A DNA stretch of 64,000 nucleotides from Picochlorum sp. 'celeri' (Eukaryota; Chlorophyta; Trebouxiophyceae): assembly GCA_010909725.1 (NCBI GenBank), contig JAACMV010000017.1, positions 496,001 through 560,000 of the forward strand. The letters are read 5' to 3'. A model generated the notes under the pieces. It was not told the DNA's origin. It saw only the letters and a program-made list of their open reading frames with translations, and ran no database searches. A program made the translations under genes and the position numbers. Shown here in pieces: positions 19,529 through 29,570 of this stretch (the first letter of the stretch is position 1; every line of letters begins with the position of its first letter).

Positions 19529-21553
19529 ATGATTGGAACAACGACGACCACGTCTCTGGAAGGACAGGTTCGAGGTGGAAAAGGAGTGCTTGGGTTGCTG
19601 AAAAACTTGGTTGGGAATGGAAATTATCAGCCTCAGCAGAATAGAAAGGAGGGCATCTCGGCTGCAGTTGGAGCCCCCGTCGAGGCGGTTGAGAGCGGCC
19701 GAGGAGGAGGAGGAGGAGCCGTAGGGGTGTCGACCCTGGCTCGAGACTCGGTGAAAAGCACGAAAGATGCCGTGGAGGCTGGAGAAGATGCGATTGATTT
19801 TGGGTACCAGAGAGGTCTGGAAGAGAGATTTGTCATCAAGGATGAGATTGCCAGAGGTGGGAATGGCGTGGTTACGCTTGTGACAGACTCGAGAACCGGA
19901 CAAGAGTGGGCAATGAAGAGCATCCCCAAGGTTTTGCGTGAAGACGGTGATAAGAATATTTCAGAGAGAAAGAAGATGGACCACGCGGACGCGATCAAGC
20001 GCGAGGTGGAGGTTTTGAAGAGATTGAGAGGGTGTCTGAACGTTGCCTCTCTTGAGAGTGTGTATGAGGATGATACACATGTGCATATTATCATGGAGTA
20101 TTGCTCTGGAGGAGAACTTGTCCATCGTATCGGGAAAGCTCATTATTCGGAGCGTACTGTGGCCTCGTTCATGCGGGCTACCCTGAGGACCTTGGCCCAG
20201 TGCCATGGGAATGGAATTCTGCACAGGGACATCAAGCCTGGAAATTTCCTGTTGGCTTCCGATAAAGAGGATGCTCCGTTGAAGGCTGTGGACTTTGGTC
20301 TGGCAGTGTTCAATCCAGATATGAAGAAGCCTCGTGGGGACCTCGGCTTGGAAGGGACACCATGGTTTATGGCTCCAGAGACTCTGCAGTCGGAGGTGTA
20401 CCCAGAATCTGATATATGGGCAGCAGGGGTGATGGCATATCAGTTATTGACGGGGAAATTCCCTTATAATGACAAGTCAAACCCTTATAACCCATCCCTG
20501 ACAAAGGTGTGGAAGTCTATACTCATGGATCAGCTCAATATGAGTGGGTCTCGATGGGATGGTATCAGTGAGGAAGCGAAAGACTTTGTCAAAATGCTTT
20601 TGAACAAAGACCCGATGAAGCGTCCGTCAGCGAAGGAAGCTCTCAAGCACCCGTGGCTCAAGGGAACAATCGAGGAGCGCTCAAAGGGAAGCCCACTGTC
20701 TTTGGCAGTTGTGCAGAGGATTCAAAGATACTCACAAGCATCTGTCTTCAAAAGAACCGTATTGGAAATGATTGCTGATGAGTTGCTTGATGCCAGTGAG
20801 CACGGCGGAATCGATTGCCCACTCGGGGAAGATAGTCGAGCATTGATCATGCATCCAGCTTCCTCACCCCTGGAATATTTGTATGAGAGGCTCAGGTTGG
20901 TTGACAGGGCATCCGTGGACCGCTCGGTTTTGGCTCAAGGCCTTCGAGATATGGGGTACAAGCTCTCCAATGAGGAGGTTGAACGCTTGCTGGACCAACT
21001 GGACGTCGGATTCACAGGTCAAGTCGGCAAGACTCAATTTGCTGCATCTCAGATGGATTGGAGAGCTATCCAAAGTAACACGGAGCAGTGGCTCAACTAT
21101 GCAAGAAAGGTTTTTGCTGACCTTGACAAAGACAAGGATGGCATTCTCAGTGCTGAAGACATGGCTGCACTTTTACGCCACAAATTGCCTCCATCAGAGG
21201 TGGAAGGTGCACTGCGTCATGCTATTGCAGAGGCAGCCAAGCGCCGCAGCGAGCCACATGAGGAGCACGAACCAGCAGATCCAGAGGGTTCGGTAGGAAA
21301 GGATTCGAGCGCCCACGGCAGTGCATACGACAAATCAATCAGAGATGGAATGAATTTCAGACAATTCCTTCGAATGCTTAGTCCAGGATCCTACGATTCC
21401 TTGGACTTGTTTGAAGAGCGCATGGGTTCTCCAGGGAGCAGAATGTCTGGTTCTTTGCATGCAATTGGCTCATTTAATGAGGTCGATAAATTGCTGGAGA
21501 AGAGCGTTAAAGGGGGCACAATGTTTGCAGTAAGCCCAGGAAATGGTGTGTGA
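19529..21553 (+). CDS. Calcium-dependent protein kinase-like Ser/Thr kinase with EF-hands, 674 aa
   Basis: Intronless. After a Gly/Ala-rich N-terminus of about 105 residues, the kinase domain shows a Gly-loop (EIARGGNGVV), VAIK-type Lys in WAMKSIPK, catalytic loop HRDIKPGNF, DFGLA, and APETLQSEVYPESDIW. A junction segment follows, then EF-hand-like units; only one has a full calcium loop (DLDKDKDGILSAEDM), the earlier one (DVGFTGQVGKTQF) being degenerate. CDPKs couple Ca2+ to phosphorylation in plants and algae. A Ser/Gly-rich tail ends the protein. Part of the EF-hand set is missing compared with classic four-hand CDPKs. Confidence 0.85.
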   Translation: MIGTTTTTSLEGQVRGGKGVLGLLKNLVGNGNYQPQQNRKEGISAAVGAPVEAVESGRGGGGGAVGVSTLARDSVKSTKDAVEAGEDAIDFGYQRGLEERFVIKDEIARGGNGVVTLVTDSRTGQEWAMKSIPKVLREDGDKNISERKKMDHADAIKREVEVLKRLRGCLNVASLESVYEDDTHVHIIMEYCSGGELVHRIGKAHYSERTVASFMRATLRTLAQCHGNGILHRDIKPGNFLLASDKEDAPLKAVDFGLAVFNPDMKKPRGDLGLEGTPWFMAPETLQSEVYPESDIWAAGVMAYQLLTGKFPYNDKSNPYNPSLTKVWKSILMDQLNMSGSRWDGISEEAKDFVKMLLNKDPMKRPSAKEALKHPWLKGTIEERSKGSPLSLAVVQRIQRYSQASVFKRTVLEMIADELLDASEHGGIDCPLGEDSRALIMHPASSPLEYLYERLRLVDRASVDRSVLAQGLRDMGYKLSNEEVERLLDQLDVGFTGQVGKTQFAASQMDWRAIQSNTEQWLNYARKVFADLDKDKDGILSAEDMAALLRHKLPPSEVEGALRHAIAEAAKRRSEPHEEHEPADPEGSVGKDSSAHGSAYDKSIRDGMNFRQFLRMLSPGSYDSLDLFEERMGSPGSRMSGSLHAIGSFNEVDKLLEKSVKGGTMFAVSPGNGV

Positions 21554-21667
21554 TGGACCATTTCGAGCCAATTTTGAAATCGAGTATTTTGAGCGGAGAG
21601 TTTCATTTCTTTTTTGAGCGTTTATTAAATGTTGAGAGTCTATGAATACAACAGTAGTGTAAAGTGT

Positions 21668-22153
21668 CTATTTTTTCTTTTTGAGGCCAAGCGTTATTGT
21701 ATTAATGCCCCACCTGGGATTGTTGCTGCTCAAAGCTGCCATTATTGTATCGTACTGCTTGCCTCTACAATCAAAGTACACAGTCTCCCAATTATCATAC
21801 GGCCTTTGACCGTACCCTTCCTTTTCAAAACTTCCCGACAACTTGGCCTCTTTCAGCACAACCCCGGAACAGCCGACAAGAATGTCTCCGACGCTAACCT
21901 GCCCGTTCTTGTCCGCATTGGACCCTGGCTCTATGCTCTCCACGAAGACGAGCTTGTCGGTCACGTTCTCGGCTAATGTGATTCCCAGAGGCTGTTTGAT
22001 GGTGACTCTCACAACGTCAGGGTCCTCATCCGCGGAGGAATCCGCGCTTTGTGCTCTCGTGCAAGAAATCCAACGGCGTGACATCAGTATGTGCCCTGTC
22101 GGTTTCTTCAACTTGGTCGGTACTGCCGCTCTGCGCACTCGTGCATGCATCAT
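21668..22153 (-). CDS. PDZ-domain protein, probably plastid-targeted, 161 aa
   Basis: The ATG at 22153 gives a basic leader (MMHARVRRAAVPTKLKK), then a single PDZ-like fold: VTIKQPLGITLAEN (carboxylate-binding loop region), FVESIEPGSNADKNGQVSVGD and ILVGCSG. Similar short PDZ proteins are found in green-lineage plastids. The ligand is unknown. It converges on the kinase gene with 114 bp between stops. Confidence 0.7.
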   Translation of the reverse strand: MMHARVRRAAVPTKLKKPTGHILMSRRWISCTRAQSADSSADEDPDVVRVTIKQPLGITLAENVTDKLVFVESIEPGSNADKNGQVSVGDILVGCSGVVLKEAKLSGSFEKEGYGQRPYDNWETVYFDCRGKQYDTIMAALSSNNPRWGINTITLGLKKKK

Positions 22154-22392
22154 GATGGCTTTCTCTAGTTTTATCAGAACAAATAAGTCCTCGATCAAGA
22201 ATCGATGCGCCCAATGTATCTCAGACTGTGAAATTTGAAATTTTTTAAAGTGTGGCCAGGATGATGAGCACCCATCATTTTCATAGAATATGAGGGAAAT
22301 TTCCGCCCCCTGGACAGAGGAATTCTAGATTCAAACCATATTTAATGATCAGAAGTGTATTCTTGTTATTCTACTGAAGAACATATCGTCAA

Positions 22393-23148
22393 ATGTCCAC
22401 AAATCCTTTGGAAGACCCAGAAATTGCGAAAAAATTTGTAAAGACATCTGCTCTTCTCTCTAGCAGCGGCACATTCAAATCTAGCGAAGGATGTCCAGTC
22501 ATCAGCAATAATTCGACACCACAGATTCAAGGGGGAGGATGTCCAGTTGTCGGAGTGAACCCTGGCAACCAAATGGCTCCTTCCCCAAACCAGCCTGCAT
22601 TCTCTGACCAGACGAAGCCGTTGCAGAAAGACAGACAAGTTTCGTCGATCCCAATGGCAGAAAACAAGCAAGGTGAAGAGGAGAACTGGGTATATCCCTC
22701 TGAACAGATGTTTTATAATGCAATGAAGAGGAAGGGGTGGACACCAACAGAGGAGGACATGCCTGCTGTCGTAGCGATCCATAATGCAGTAAATGAGAGA
22801 GCATGGGCTGAGATTCTGAATTGGGAAGCTCATCAAGGCATTTCTTCTTCGTGTGGTGGTCCAAAGCTAGTGAAGTTTCGGGGCAGGCCCCGGGATTTTT
22901 CTCCAAAGGCAAGGCTGTTAAATATGCTGGGGTACAAACTTCCCTTTGACAGACATGATTGGATCGTAGACCGATGTGGTACCGAGGTTAGATATGTGAT
23001 AGATTTTTACAATGGAGCATCGTCAGCAAACATGCCTGCCGCTCTACATCTGGATGTTCGGCCAGCTCTTGACAGCCCGTGGTTGCTGTTTGAGAGGCTT
23101 TCCATGCAGGTCAAATGGATGCTCTCTGGACGATGGTACAAGGAATGA
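22393..23148 (+). CDS. HCCS: Holocytochrome c synthase (cytochrome c heme lyase), 251 aa
   Basis: Intronless. Two N-terminal Cys-Pro heme-regulatory motifs (GCPV, residues 33-36 and 49-52). The conserved core reads NWVYPSEQMFYNAMKRKG, HNAVNERAWAEIL, W-E (NWEA), FDRHDWIVDRCG and VRYVIDFY, and the C-terminal DVRPALDSP motif. The enzyme attaches heme to apocytochrome c in the mitochondrial intermembrane space (System III). Its presence fits chlorophyte algae rather than land plants, which use the Ccm system. Confidence 0.95.
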   Translation: MSTNPLEDPEIAKKFVKTSALLSSSGTFKSSEGCPVISNNSTPQIQGGGCPVVGVNPGNQMAPSPNQPAFSDQTKPLQKDRQVSSIPMAENKQGEEENWVYPSEQMFYNAMKRKGWTPTEEDMPAVVAIHNAVNERAWAEILNWEAHQGISSSCGGPKLVKFRGRPRDFSPKARLLNMLGYKLPFDRHDWIVDRCGTEVRYVIDFYNGASSANMPAALHLDVRPALDSPWLLFERLSMQVKWMLSGRWYKE

Positions 23149-23172
23149 ATGGTGAAGTTACATGTTTTAATT

Positions 23173-23186
23173 TGTAAAATGTTACA
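23173..23186. terminator. Back-to-back TGTAA poly(A) signals
   Basis: TGTAA on the plus strand (23173-23177) serves the heme lyase; TTACA (23182-23186) is TGTAA on the minus strand and overlaps the PreP stop codon. TGTAA is the known green-algal poly(A) signal. Assignment is by position only. Confidence 0.45.
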
Positions 23187-26100
23187 AGACTCGTTTGATT
23201 TCTTGGAAGAATCCCTCCCGTTCCTTATTTGCAGCCTCGACCCGCTCAGAAGATGTGACTGCAACCACCTGTCCATTCATGCGCACTGCATCCAACGCTT
23301 CTGCGAATTCTTTGAAGTCTTTTAATGTTGTTCCAAGCACTTCGTCTCTCCTGATCTGGCGCTGCTCTTCCGTGACACCCAGGATGTGTCGCATGAATGC
23401 TGTCCTACCCTTGGAATCAGGGAGCTGATAGGAGTCAATATCACCAATTGTTCCGATGATTGACTTGTTCAGCTCTTCAGATGTCAAATCGAGATTTCTC
23501 AGGAAATCAGGAGTGCCATCATATACATCGACAGTGGAGAGAAGGTTTGGATCTCTGTATGAGAGGTATGAGAACATACCAGAATGGGTGTCAAAGTCAC
23601 AGAAACCTCCGTAGGCTCCCCCAGAAACTCTGAGTCTATCCCAAATCCAAGTCGTTCCCAGAAGCTTGTTGATGACATATGATGATCCAGAGAGCTCATA
23701 TCCAGCGTCTTCGTACAGGTTTGCTCCCTTGCAGACATAGTTTACCTGGGTAGGAACAACCAAGGCGGTGTTCTGTCGTGGCAAGATTGCATTCCAGTCA
23801 TTCTCTCCCGAATGTGACAAAGCTGGAATGGATGACCAGAAGTCTTTCAAGGCCTTATCTGCAGCAGAAAGAGCTCCTTCATCACCCGTGATGTTCACCA
23901 AGGCTCCTTTCTGCTGCAAAATCGCTGAACGGATGGTTTCAAGGTCCTTCTTTACACCATCCCAGTCTGATTCCACTCTCGACACTAGCTTTCTGATCTT
24001 ATCCAGATACATCACTCCGCCCATCTCTTCTCCAACCCACCCAGCTGTGCTTCTTTGCGCATCCAGTCTTGTTCCTGCAAAACTATGACCACTGCCAATG
24101 ATGCCACCCTCAAGAGAGCTCTTCGTTTCCAAGACCATCTGCTTGAACCTTTCCTTATCGTCTAGTTTGGCTGAGACAAGAATATCCCGTGTGATATCCA
24201 GCATGTCCTGGGTTTTGCCTGCCATTGTTTTTCCCCGCACCATGATGTAGCCCACAGGGTCAGAGGAGCCCCTGACTGCTGATACGAATGGGGATACGCC
24301 GATTCCACCAGTCTTTCTGCCAATGCGCTCTGTCAATTCAATGAAGCTCTCCTTTTCGGTTCCCATCTGTGTGAGGGATCGACAGAAAAGAGGAACCAAA
24401 TGCAAGAGATTGCTTGGGACCGACTTCAAGTCAAATGCAATGTCCATGTATAAAACGTCATTCGTGAAAAGATCGTGTGCAAGAGTTGTGACTCCAGAAT
24501 CGGATGAAGTGATGGCTGTTGGGACTGGCGTGACATCTTTTGGAATATCAGCAACACTCAAGCTGGGCACACACGAGAGTGCCTCTGGTGGATCTGGTGT
24601 TTCCTGCTTCTCTTTCAGAACTTTGGTCGCCTCAATGACCTGATCAAGACTTGCCTCAAGCCTCTGTCTCTCTTGCTCCAACCGCTCTTTTTCCATGGTC
24701 TCCATCTCCTTGCTCAACTGATCATCTGGATTCAATTCAACAGTCACCCTGTGAGCATTGTCCAGCAAGTATTTGCGAATCAAGGGGCTGAAGACATCCT
24801 CTCCTGCATCCAGACGGGCCTTGAACGCTAAAAGATCATCCTGCCACTTCATTGGTCTGAATGGATCCCTATCGTAAATCCAATTAGACATTGCTCTCAA
24901 CATGAGAGACAGACCCCTTGGGAACCTGCCTGTGTTGTTCTCCCTAAGGCTGAATTCAATCGTATTGATGGCTGCTTCAACAGCGCTTGATGCAAATCCT
25001 TCTTTTTCCAACCGCTCCAAAGTTTCAATGATCAGTTTTTCAACCTTGCTGGCATCCTCTTGCTTCACACCTTTCAGACCAATCGAAAATATTGGCTGGC
25101 ACAATTCATCCTCAACACCTCCTCCAATAATACTTTCTCCCAGGCCACTGTCCGTCAAGGCTTTTCTGAGCGGTGACGCAGATGTTCCCAACATCAAATA
25201 ATTCAGGAATCCTAAACCAAGCTCGGTCTCCAGGTCCAATGGCTCCTCGGAAAGCAACCAGTTGACAGACAGGAATGACTTGGGCTCCTCTTCCGACCCG
25301 TCTGCTTCCCCGACCGCATATTTTTCTACAACTCTCCTTGGTTGATCAAAAAGCTTCTGCAACTGGACAGAAGAGTTCACCTGTCTCTCCTCAAATTCAT
25401 CCAAGTAGCCACTGAGAATCCTGAGTCTCTCCTCTGCTGGATCATCTCCATAGAACCAGAATCGAGCATTGCTTGGGTGATAGTATGATTCATAGAATCC
25501 TTTGAATTCCTCAAAGGTCAAATCAGGAATGTTCCTTGGATCACCTCCAGAGTCCTTTGCATAGGATGTGTCTGGGAAGAGAACATTCTGAGTCACCCTA
25601 CCATTCACCGAGTCTGGAGACGAGTACACGCCCTTCATCTCATTGTATACGACACCTTTATACGTCAAAGGGTCGGAGGGGTTGTCAAGTTCCAAATGCC
25701 ATCCCTCCTGAGCGAAAATTTGAGGATCTCTGATACAATTTGGATGCAGCACAGCATCAAGATATACATCAACCAGATTGTAGAAGTCCTGAAGATTGGC
25801 AGACGCAACTGGATAACAGGTTCTATCAGGATACGTGAACGCATTCAGAAACGTATTCAGAGACCCTTTGAGCAACTCCACAAATGGCTCTTTAATGGGG
25901 TACTTTCTGGATCCGCAGAGAACACTGTGCTCCAAGATATGGGGAGTTCCCTTTGAATTGTCCACGGGAGTCCTCAAAGTGACACCAAATGTCTTATTTT
26001 CATCCGAATTCACGACAGACATCACCTGTGCCCCTGTCTTGTCATGTCTATACAACCCAACCCGAGATCCATACTCGGCAATGTACTGCTCTTCCACCAG

Positions 26101-26319
26101 GGTAAACCCATGAGCCTGTTTCGCCATCGGAGCCTGTGATGGCGCATTATCGGTCTCTGCTGCAGTAGAAGCAGCCGGCACAGACACCATCCTCCTGGCA
26201 TGGTGCCCGGAAGCCACAGTGTGTGGCCTCAGGCTTCGAGAAACACTGTTGCTGTACATCCTCCTCTGCACGACATGAAGACCCATCATCGTTTTATTAT
26301 CTCCACTCAAAACACCCAT
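23182..26319 (-). CDS. PREP: Presequence protease PreP (M16C metallopeptidase), 1045 aa
   Basis: The first ATG of the frame is at 26319. It gives a basic, Ser-rich organelle leader (QRRMYSNSVSRSLRPHTV). The inverted zinc motif HILEH lies at residues 127-131, followed by the M16 N-terminal fold (YPDRTCYPVASAN, EGWHLEL). The central coiled linker (EKERLEQERQRLEASLD) and the C-terminal half (SGGAYGGFCDFD, YRDPNL) are complete. PreP degrades cleaved targeting peptides in mitochondria and plastids. Intronless and full length. Confidence 0.95.
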   Translation of the reverse strand: MGVLSGDNKTMMGLHVVQRRMYSNSVSRSLRPHTVASGHHARRMVSVPAASTAAETDNAPSQAPMAKQAHGFTLVEEQYIAEYGSRVGLYRHDKTGAQVMSVVNSDENKTFGVTLRTPVDNSKGTPHILEHSVLCGSRKYPIKEPFVELLKGSLNTFLNAFTYPDRTCYPVASANLQDFYNLVDVYLDAVLHPNCIRDPQIFAQEGWHLELDNPSDPLTYKGVVYNEMKGVYSSPDSVNGRVTQNVLFPDTSYAKDSGGDPRNIPDLTFEEFKGFYESYYHPSNARFWFYGDDPAEERLRILSGYLDEFEERQVNSSVQLQKLFDQPRRVVEKYAVGEADGSEEEPKSFLSVNWLLSEEPLDLETELGLGFLNYLMLGTSASPLRKALTDSGLGESIIGGGVEDELCQPIFSIGLKGVKQEDASKVEKLIIETLERLEKEGFASSAVEAAINTIEFSLRENNTGRFPRGLSLMLRAMSNWIYDRDPFRPMKWQDDLLAFKARLDAGEDVFSPLIRKYLLDNAHRVTVELNPDDQLSKEMETMEKERLEQERQRLEASLDQVIEATKVLKEKQETPDPPEALSCVPSLSVADIPKDVTPVPTAITSSDSGVTTLAHDLFTNDVLYMDIAFDLKSVPSNLLHLVPLFCRSLTQMGTEKESFIELTERIGRKTGGIGVSPFVSAVRGSSDPVGYIMVRGKTMAGKTQDMLDITRDILVSAKLDDKERFKQMVLETKSSLEGGIIGSGHSFAGTRLDAQRSTAGWVGEEMGGVMYLDKIRKLVSRVESDWDGVKKDLETIRSAILQQKGALVNITGDEGALSAADKALKDFWSSIPALSHSGENDWNAILPRQNTALVVPTQVNYVCKGANLYEDAGYELSGSSYVINKLLGTTWIWDRLRVSGGAYGGFCDFDTHSGMFSYLSYRDPNLLSTVDVYDGTPDFLRNLDLTSEELNKSIIGTIGDIDSYQLPDSKGRTAFMRHILGVTEEQRQIRRDEVLGTTLKDFKEFAEALDAVRMNGQVVAVTSSERVEAANKEREGFFQEIKRVL

Positions 26320-26411
26320 GACTGTCAGAAAAACGCACCGCACACACCCCAGACACCTTCGTCAGACAAGACACAGTGGAAAAAGAAGAAGGCACAGACG
26401 TGCTCCTTGAC

Positions 26412-26770
26412 ATGGTTCCAAAACGCATACTCTCAATACTCCTCGCAAGCTTGGACAGCAATGCCACAGATGATTCAAATACTTTTTTTCCAGCCAGTGT
26501 TGTCAACAATCCACGGTACGTTGTGATTCCTTCGCGAGTGCCCACTACCACAGACGATCCGATGTTTCAAAGCAATGCGCGTACAGGTGTCTATAACCCA
26601 ATAATTCAAAGTTTTCTATGTATTCTTTTTGAATTGGAAGAAACGAGGACATCCTGTGGTATAAGAGGCATTCACAAACGTTGTTCTCAATCTCTTTAAT
26701 TAGGACCATCTGGTGGACTTTAGACTCTGGTCATGTAGTTCGTCTGACACTCGGCAGATGTTCTGGCTGA
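26412..26770 (+). CDS. Possible small two-exon gene, 56 aa
   Basis: Candidate exons 26412..26515 and 26704..26770, with donor GTACGTTG (the commonest donor in this window) and acceptor TTAATTAG. Splicing joins VVNNPR to TIWWTLDSGH in frame and ends with TGA at 26768. I do not recognise the product. It lies in the spacer between PreP and UBA5; without splicing neither part is convincing. Confidence 0.35.
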
Positions 26771-26920
26771 CATATATAGCCATACATCTGTTGAATCATG
26801 GAGGAACTAAGCACTCACCTCAGATCACTCCAGGTACGTTGATACTCTTGGCCCCTCGTGGAACGTCGATTCCTCTCTTACGCGTAGTACCCATATCCAC
26901 AGAGTGCTCTAAAGGAAGCA

Positions 26921-28153
26921 ATGAGCCATGGGCCTTTGTCAGATGATATCAAACGAACGGCAAAGGAGGTTCAGACGGCTCTCGGATCGCTGGTTGAGAA
27001 GAATGGCAATGTCGCTGCTCCACGGGAGAAGACAGAAAAAATGAGTGATCAGGTCGTCGATACAAACCCATATAGTCGCCTTATGGCTCTGCAGAGGATG
27101 GGGATTGTGGAGAATTACGAGAAGATTCGATCCTGCACGGTGGCAGTTGTTGGGATTGGTGGTGTTGGGAGCGTTGCTGCTGAAATGTTGACACGGTGTG
27201 GCATCGGCCGGCTGTTGTTGTATGATTATGACAAGGTAGAGCTGGCGAACATGAATAGGTTATTTTTCAGGCCAGAGCAATGCGGATTGACCAAGACAGA
27301 AGCAGCTGCAGACACATTGACTGACATCAACCCTGATGTTGAGATTGAGCCATATACCATGAATATTACCACGATCCAAGGATTTGATGCGTTTAAGAAT
27401 TCTATAACTGATGAAAACGATGCGTCGCGGGTGGACTTGGTGCTGTCCTGTGTGGATAATTATGAGGCTCGGATGACCATAAATCAGGTGTGCTTGGAGC
27501 TGGGACAGACATGGATGGAGTCGGGGGTGTCTGAGGATGCGGTGTCCGGTCACATTCAGGTTGTAAAGCCTGGAAAAACTGCATGTTTTGCTTGCGTGCC
27601 CCCTTTGGTGGTTGCCTCTGGGATTGATGAGAAGACGCTCAAAAGAGAGGGTGTCTGTGCAGCGTCCCTACCCACGACAATGGGCATCGTTGCTGGCATG
27701 CTGGTGCAAAATACACTAAAATACTTGCTTGGATTTGGACAGGTGACGCAGTATTTGGGATACTCGTCACTGACAGACTATTTCCCCACGATGGAAATAA
27801 AGCCCAATCCAACATGTGATAACACAGAATGCGTCAAACGGCAAGAGGAATGGAATGCCGGTGCCGAAGAAAGACAGGCACTAGAAGAAAAGGAACAAGA
27901 AGCTAGCAGGATTGCCGAATTAGATGACGACGTGGTCCATGAAACAAACGAGTGGGGTATAGAGGTGGTTGATGATACAGATGGGCCATCTGCACCAAAC
28001 GCGTCTACAGCATCCGCACAACTTCCCGTTGGTGTACAATACGCGCATGATGTAGGACATACACAGCCCGTCAGTTCCAAGCCAGAGGGCAGGAGTGCAG
28101 CCGAGGACATGATGATGGAAGAACTTTTAGCTAAATTAGAAGCTATACAGTAA
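26921..28153 (+). CDS. UBA5: UFM1-activating enzyme UBA5, 410 aa
   Basis: Intronless. An adenylation (ThiF/E1) domain with [15 protein letters not shown] nucleotide loop, [15 protein letters not shown] and catalytic Cys in [14 protein letters not shown]. The zinc Cys pairs are CFACVPP and CDNTEC. The acidic C-terminus has [10 protein letters not shown], which fits the UFM1-interacting segment. UBA5 adenylates UFM1 and passes it to UFC1. The stop lies 7 bp from the stop of the convergent PRA1 gene. Confidence 0.95.
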   Translation: MSHGPLSDDIKRTAKEVQTALGSLVEKNGNVAAPREKTEKMSDQVVDTNPYSRLMALQRMGIVENYEKIRSCTVAVVGIGGVGSVAAEMLTRCGIGRLLLYDYDKVELANMNRLFFRPEQCGLTKTEAAADTLTDINPDVEIEPYTMNITTIQGFDAFKNSITDENDASRVDLVLSCVDNYEARMTINQVCLELGQTWMESGVSEDAVSGHIQVVKPGKTACFACVPPLVVASGIDEKTLKREGVCAASLPTTMGIVAGMLVQNTLKYLLGFGQVTQYLGYSSLTDYFPTMEIKPNPTCDNTECVKRQEEWNAGAEERQALEEKEQEASRIAELDDDVVHETNEWGIEVVDDTDGPSAPNASTASAQLPVGVQYAHDVGHTQPVSSKPEGRSAAEDMMMEELLAKLEAIQ

Positions 28154-28160
28154 CACAATG

Positions 28161-29160
28161 CTATTTCCACGATTCGTTTCTTCCTCTATATATTCGGCTG
28201 ATTGATTGCATCAGCCAGTCTCTCCATACCAGGCCATAATAGAATGTCCAGCGAAATCCCTGGATGCAAGATTGCCGGCATGCCATGCCAATCTCTCTAC
28301 ATATTCTCCTCGAGTCGCCACCGTCTCCCCGCCAAAAATTCTTGAGAGAATACGCAATAGGCCTTTTCCCTCGATATCTGCACTCCGACGCAGACGCCCT
28401 GCTCGCTGCATGCACCATAATGACCACCACAGACACCATCATGGCAAGAAGCAGTATTGGCATGCATTTTGAGTACACCATCGCCATCCACGTCAACGCT
28501 GCTATCAAAATCGTCTTATTACTACTTCCACCGCCGAGGTCCGCTGAGCCAATCTCTTGCTGCTGCTGCGTTCCGCGCGATGCTTGCAACGCTCTCTCAT
28601 AATTGCTGTACACGTTGAACCCCAACACAGCAATCCCTACAATCGACCGCGGCCTCAGATACGTCATTAATACGAGTATGCATAGGAAAACTCTCATATA
28701 ATTGCCAAAATAGTACACGAGATTCTCCTGCAACCAGGAAAAATGCGTCAGTAATTCAACCCATGCAACATACATACTCTTGATCCCAACGTACATCCAC
28801 CCTCTCCGCTAAAAGATCCAAACTGGCAGGAATACTGAACGATCCCCCACCACGTGGAATTTTATTACCCCCTTGACCTCCAAATTCACTCCACGACTTG
28901 GCATCCCGCTTCACATCTTCCAATCCCAGAAATTCTACAAATGGCCCCTTATATCGCTGATATCGCTGACGAACCCCAGCATGCTCCTTTTTTGGTTTAT
29001 CTTTATGATTTCTATCTGAAACAATCAGTTCTGCTGTCCGCATTCTCTCAAGAGTGGAAAGGCCTCGGACTGTGTCTGTGCCCTCCAGGGGAACGCTCGG
29101 AACCAGGGGATTCCTCTGCAGATTCCATGATGATGGTCTCTTCAACCACCCAAAATCCAT
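28161..29160 (-). CDS. PRA1-family (prenylated Rab acceptor) membrane protein, 310 aa, two exons
   Basis: Exons complement(28161..28727) and complement(28795..29160); the 67-nt intron starts GTACGT and joins in phase 0 at RVDENLVYYFGNYM, the hallmark R-V-x-x-N-L-x-Y-Y-x-x-N-Y of PRA1 proteins. Four hydrophobic spans follow in pairs, as expected. A basic C-terminal extension of about 90 residues is longer than usual. PRA1 proteins act on Rab GTPases in ER/Golgi traffic. Confidence 0.85.
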
Positions 29161-29570
29161 GGTAATACCATAGCAGTAATAGGCTATTCGAATGTGGATT
29201 CATACCACAGAGTGAGATCTCTGAATTAAGAGATCGGATCTCTCGGAGGACATCCCTCGATCAATTTCATTTCACCCCACGATCCTGTAATTCATTTTCA
29301 TTCCGATAGACGACCAGTCAAAATAAAAATAAGCGATTCGAATAATAGTAATACGAACACGCCCGCATTACAATCTCTGCGGAAGAGAGGGAGGAAAAAT
29401 TCAAGAAGAGGAACAAGAAGGCAACACGAATAATACTGGTCTGCGTTCAACAGAGACTGCAGGTGAGACTGCCCGGCAGTGCCACGCATAGAGTTCATAG
29501 GCGTGAATCACCGATATGCAATGCCAGGAGGAGGGTGGATGGACTTTTCACATCAGAGGGGAAGGGGAAG
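29161..29570. promoter_or_regulatory. Divergent upstream region, PRA1 / NUMOD3 protein
   Basis: 410 bp with inverted GAGATC-type motifs near 29215-29245 (AGATCTCTGAATTAAGAGAT can form a short hairpin). No clear TATA box. A further 5' exon of the NUMOD3 gene is possible, because gcccggcag near 29480 looks like an acceptor. Confidence 0.4.
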
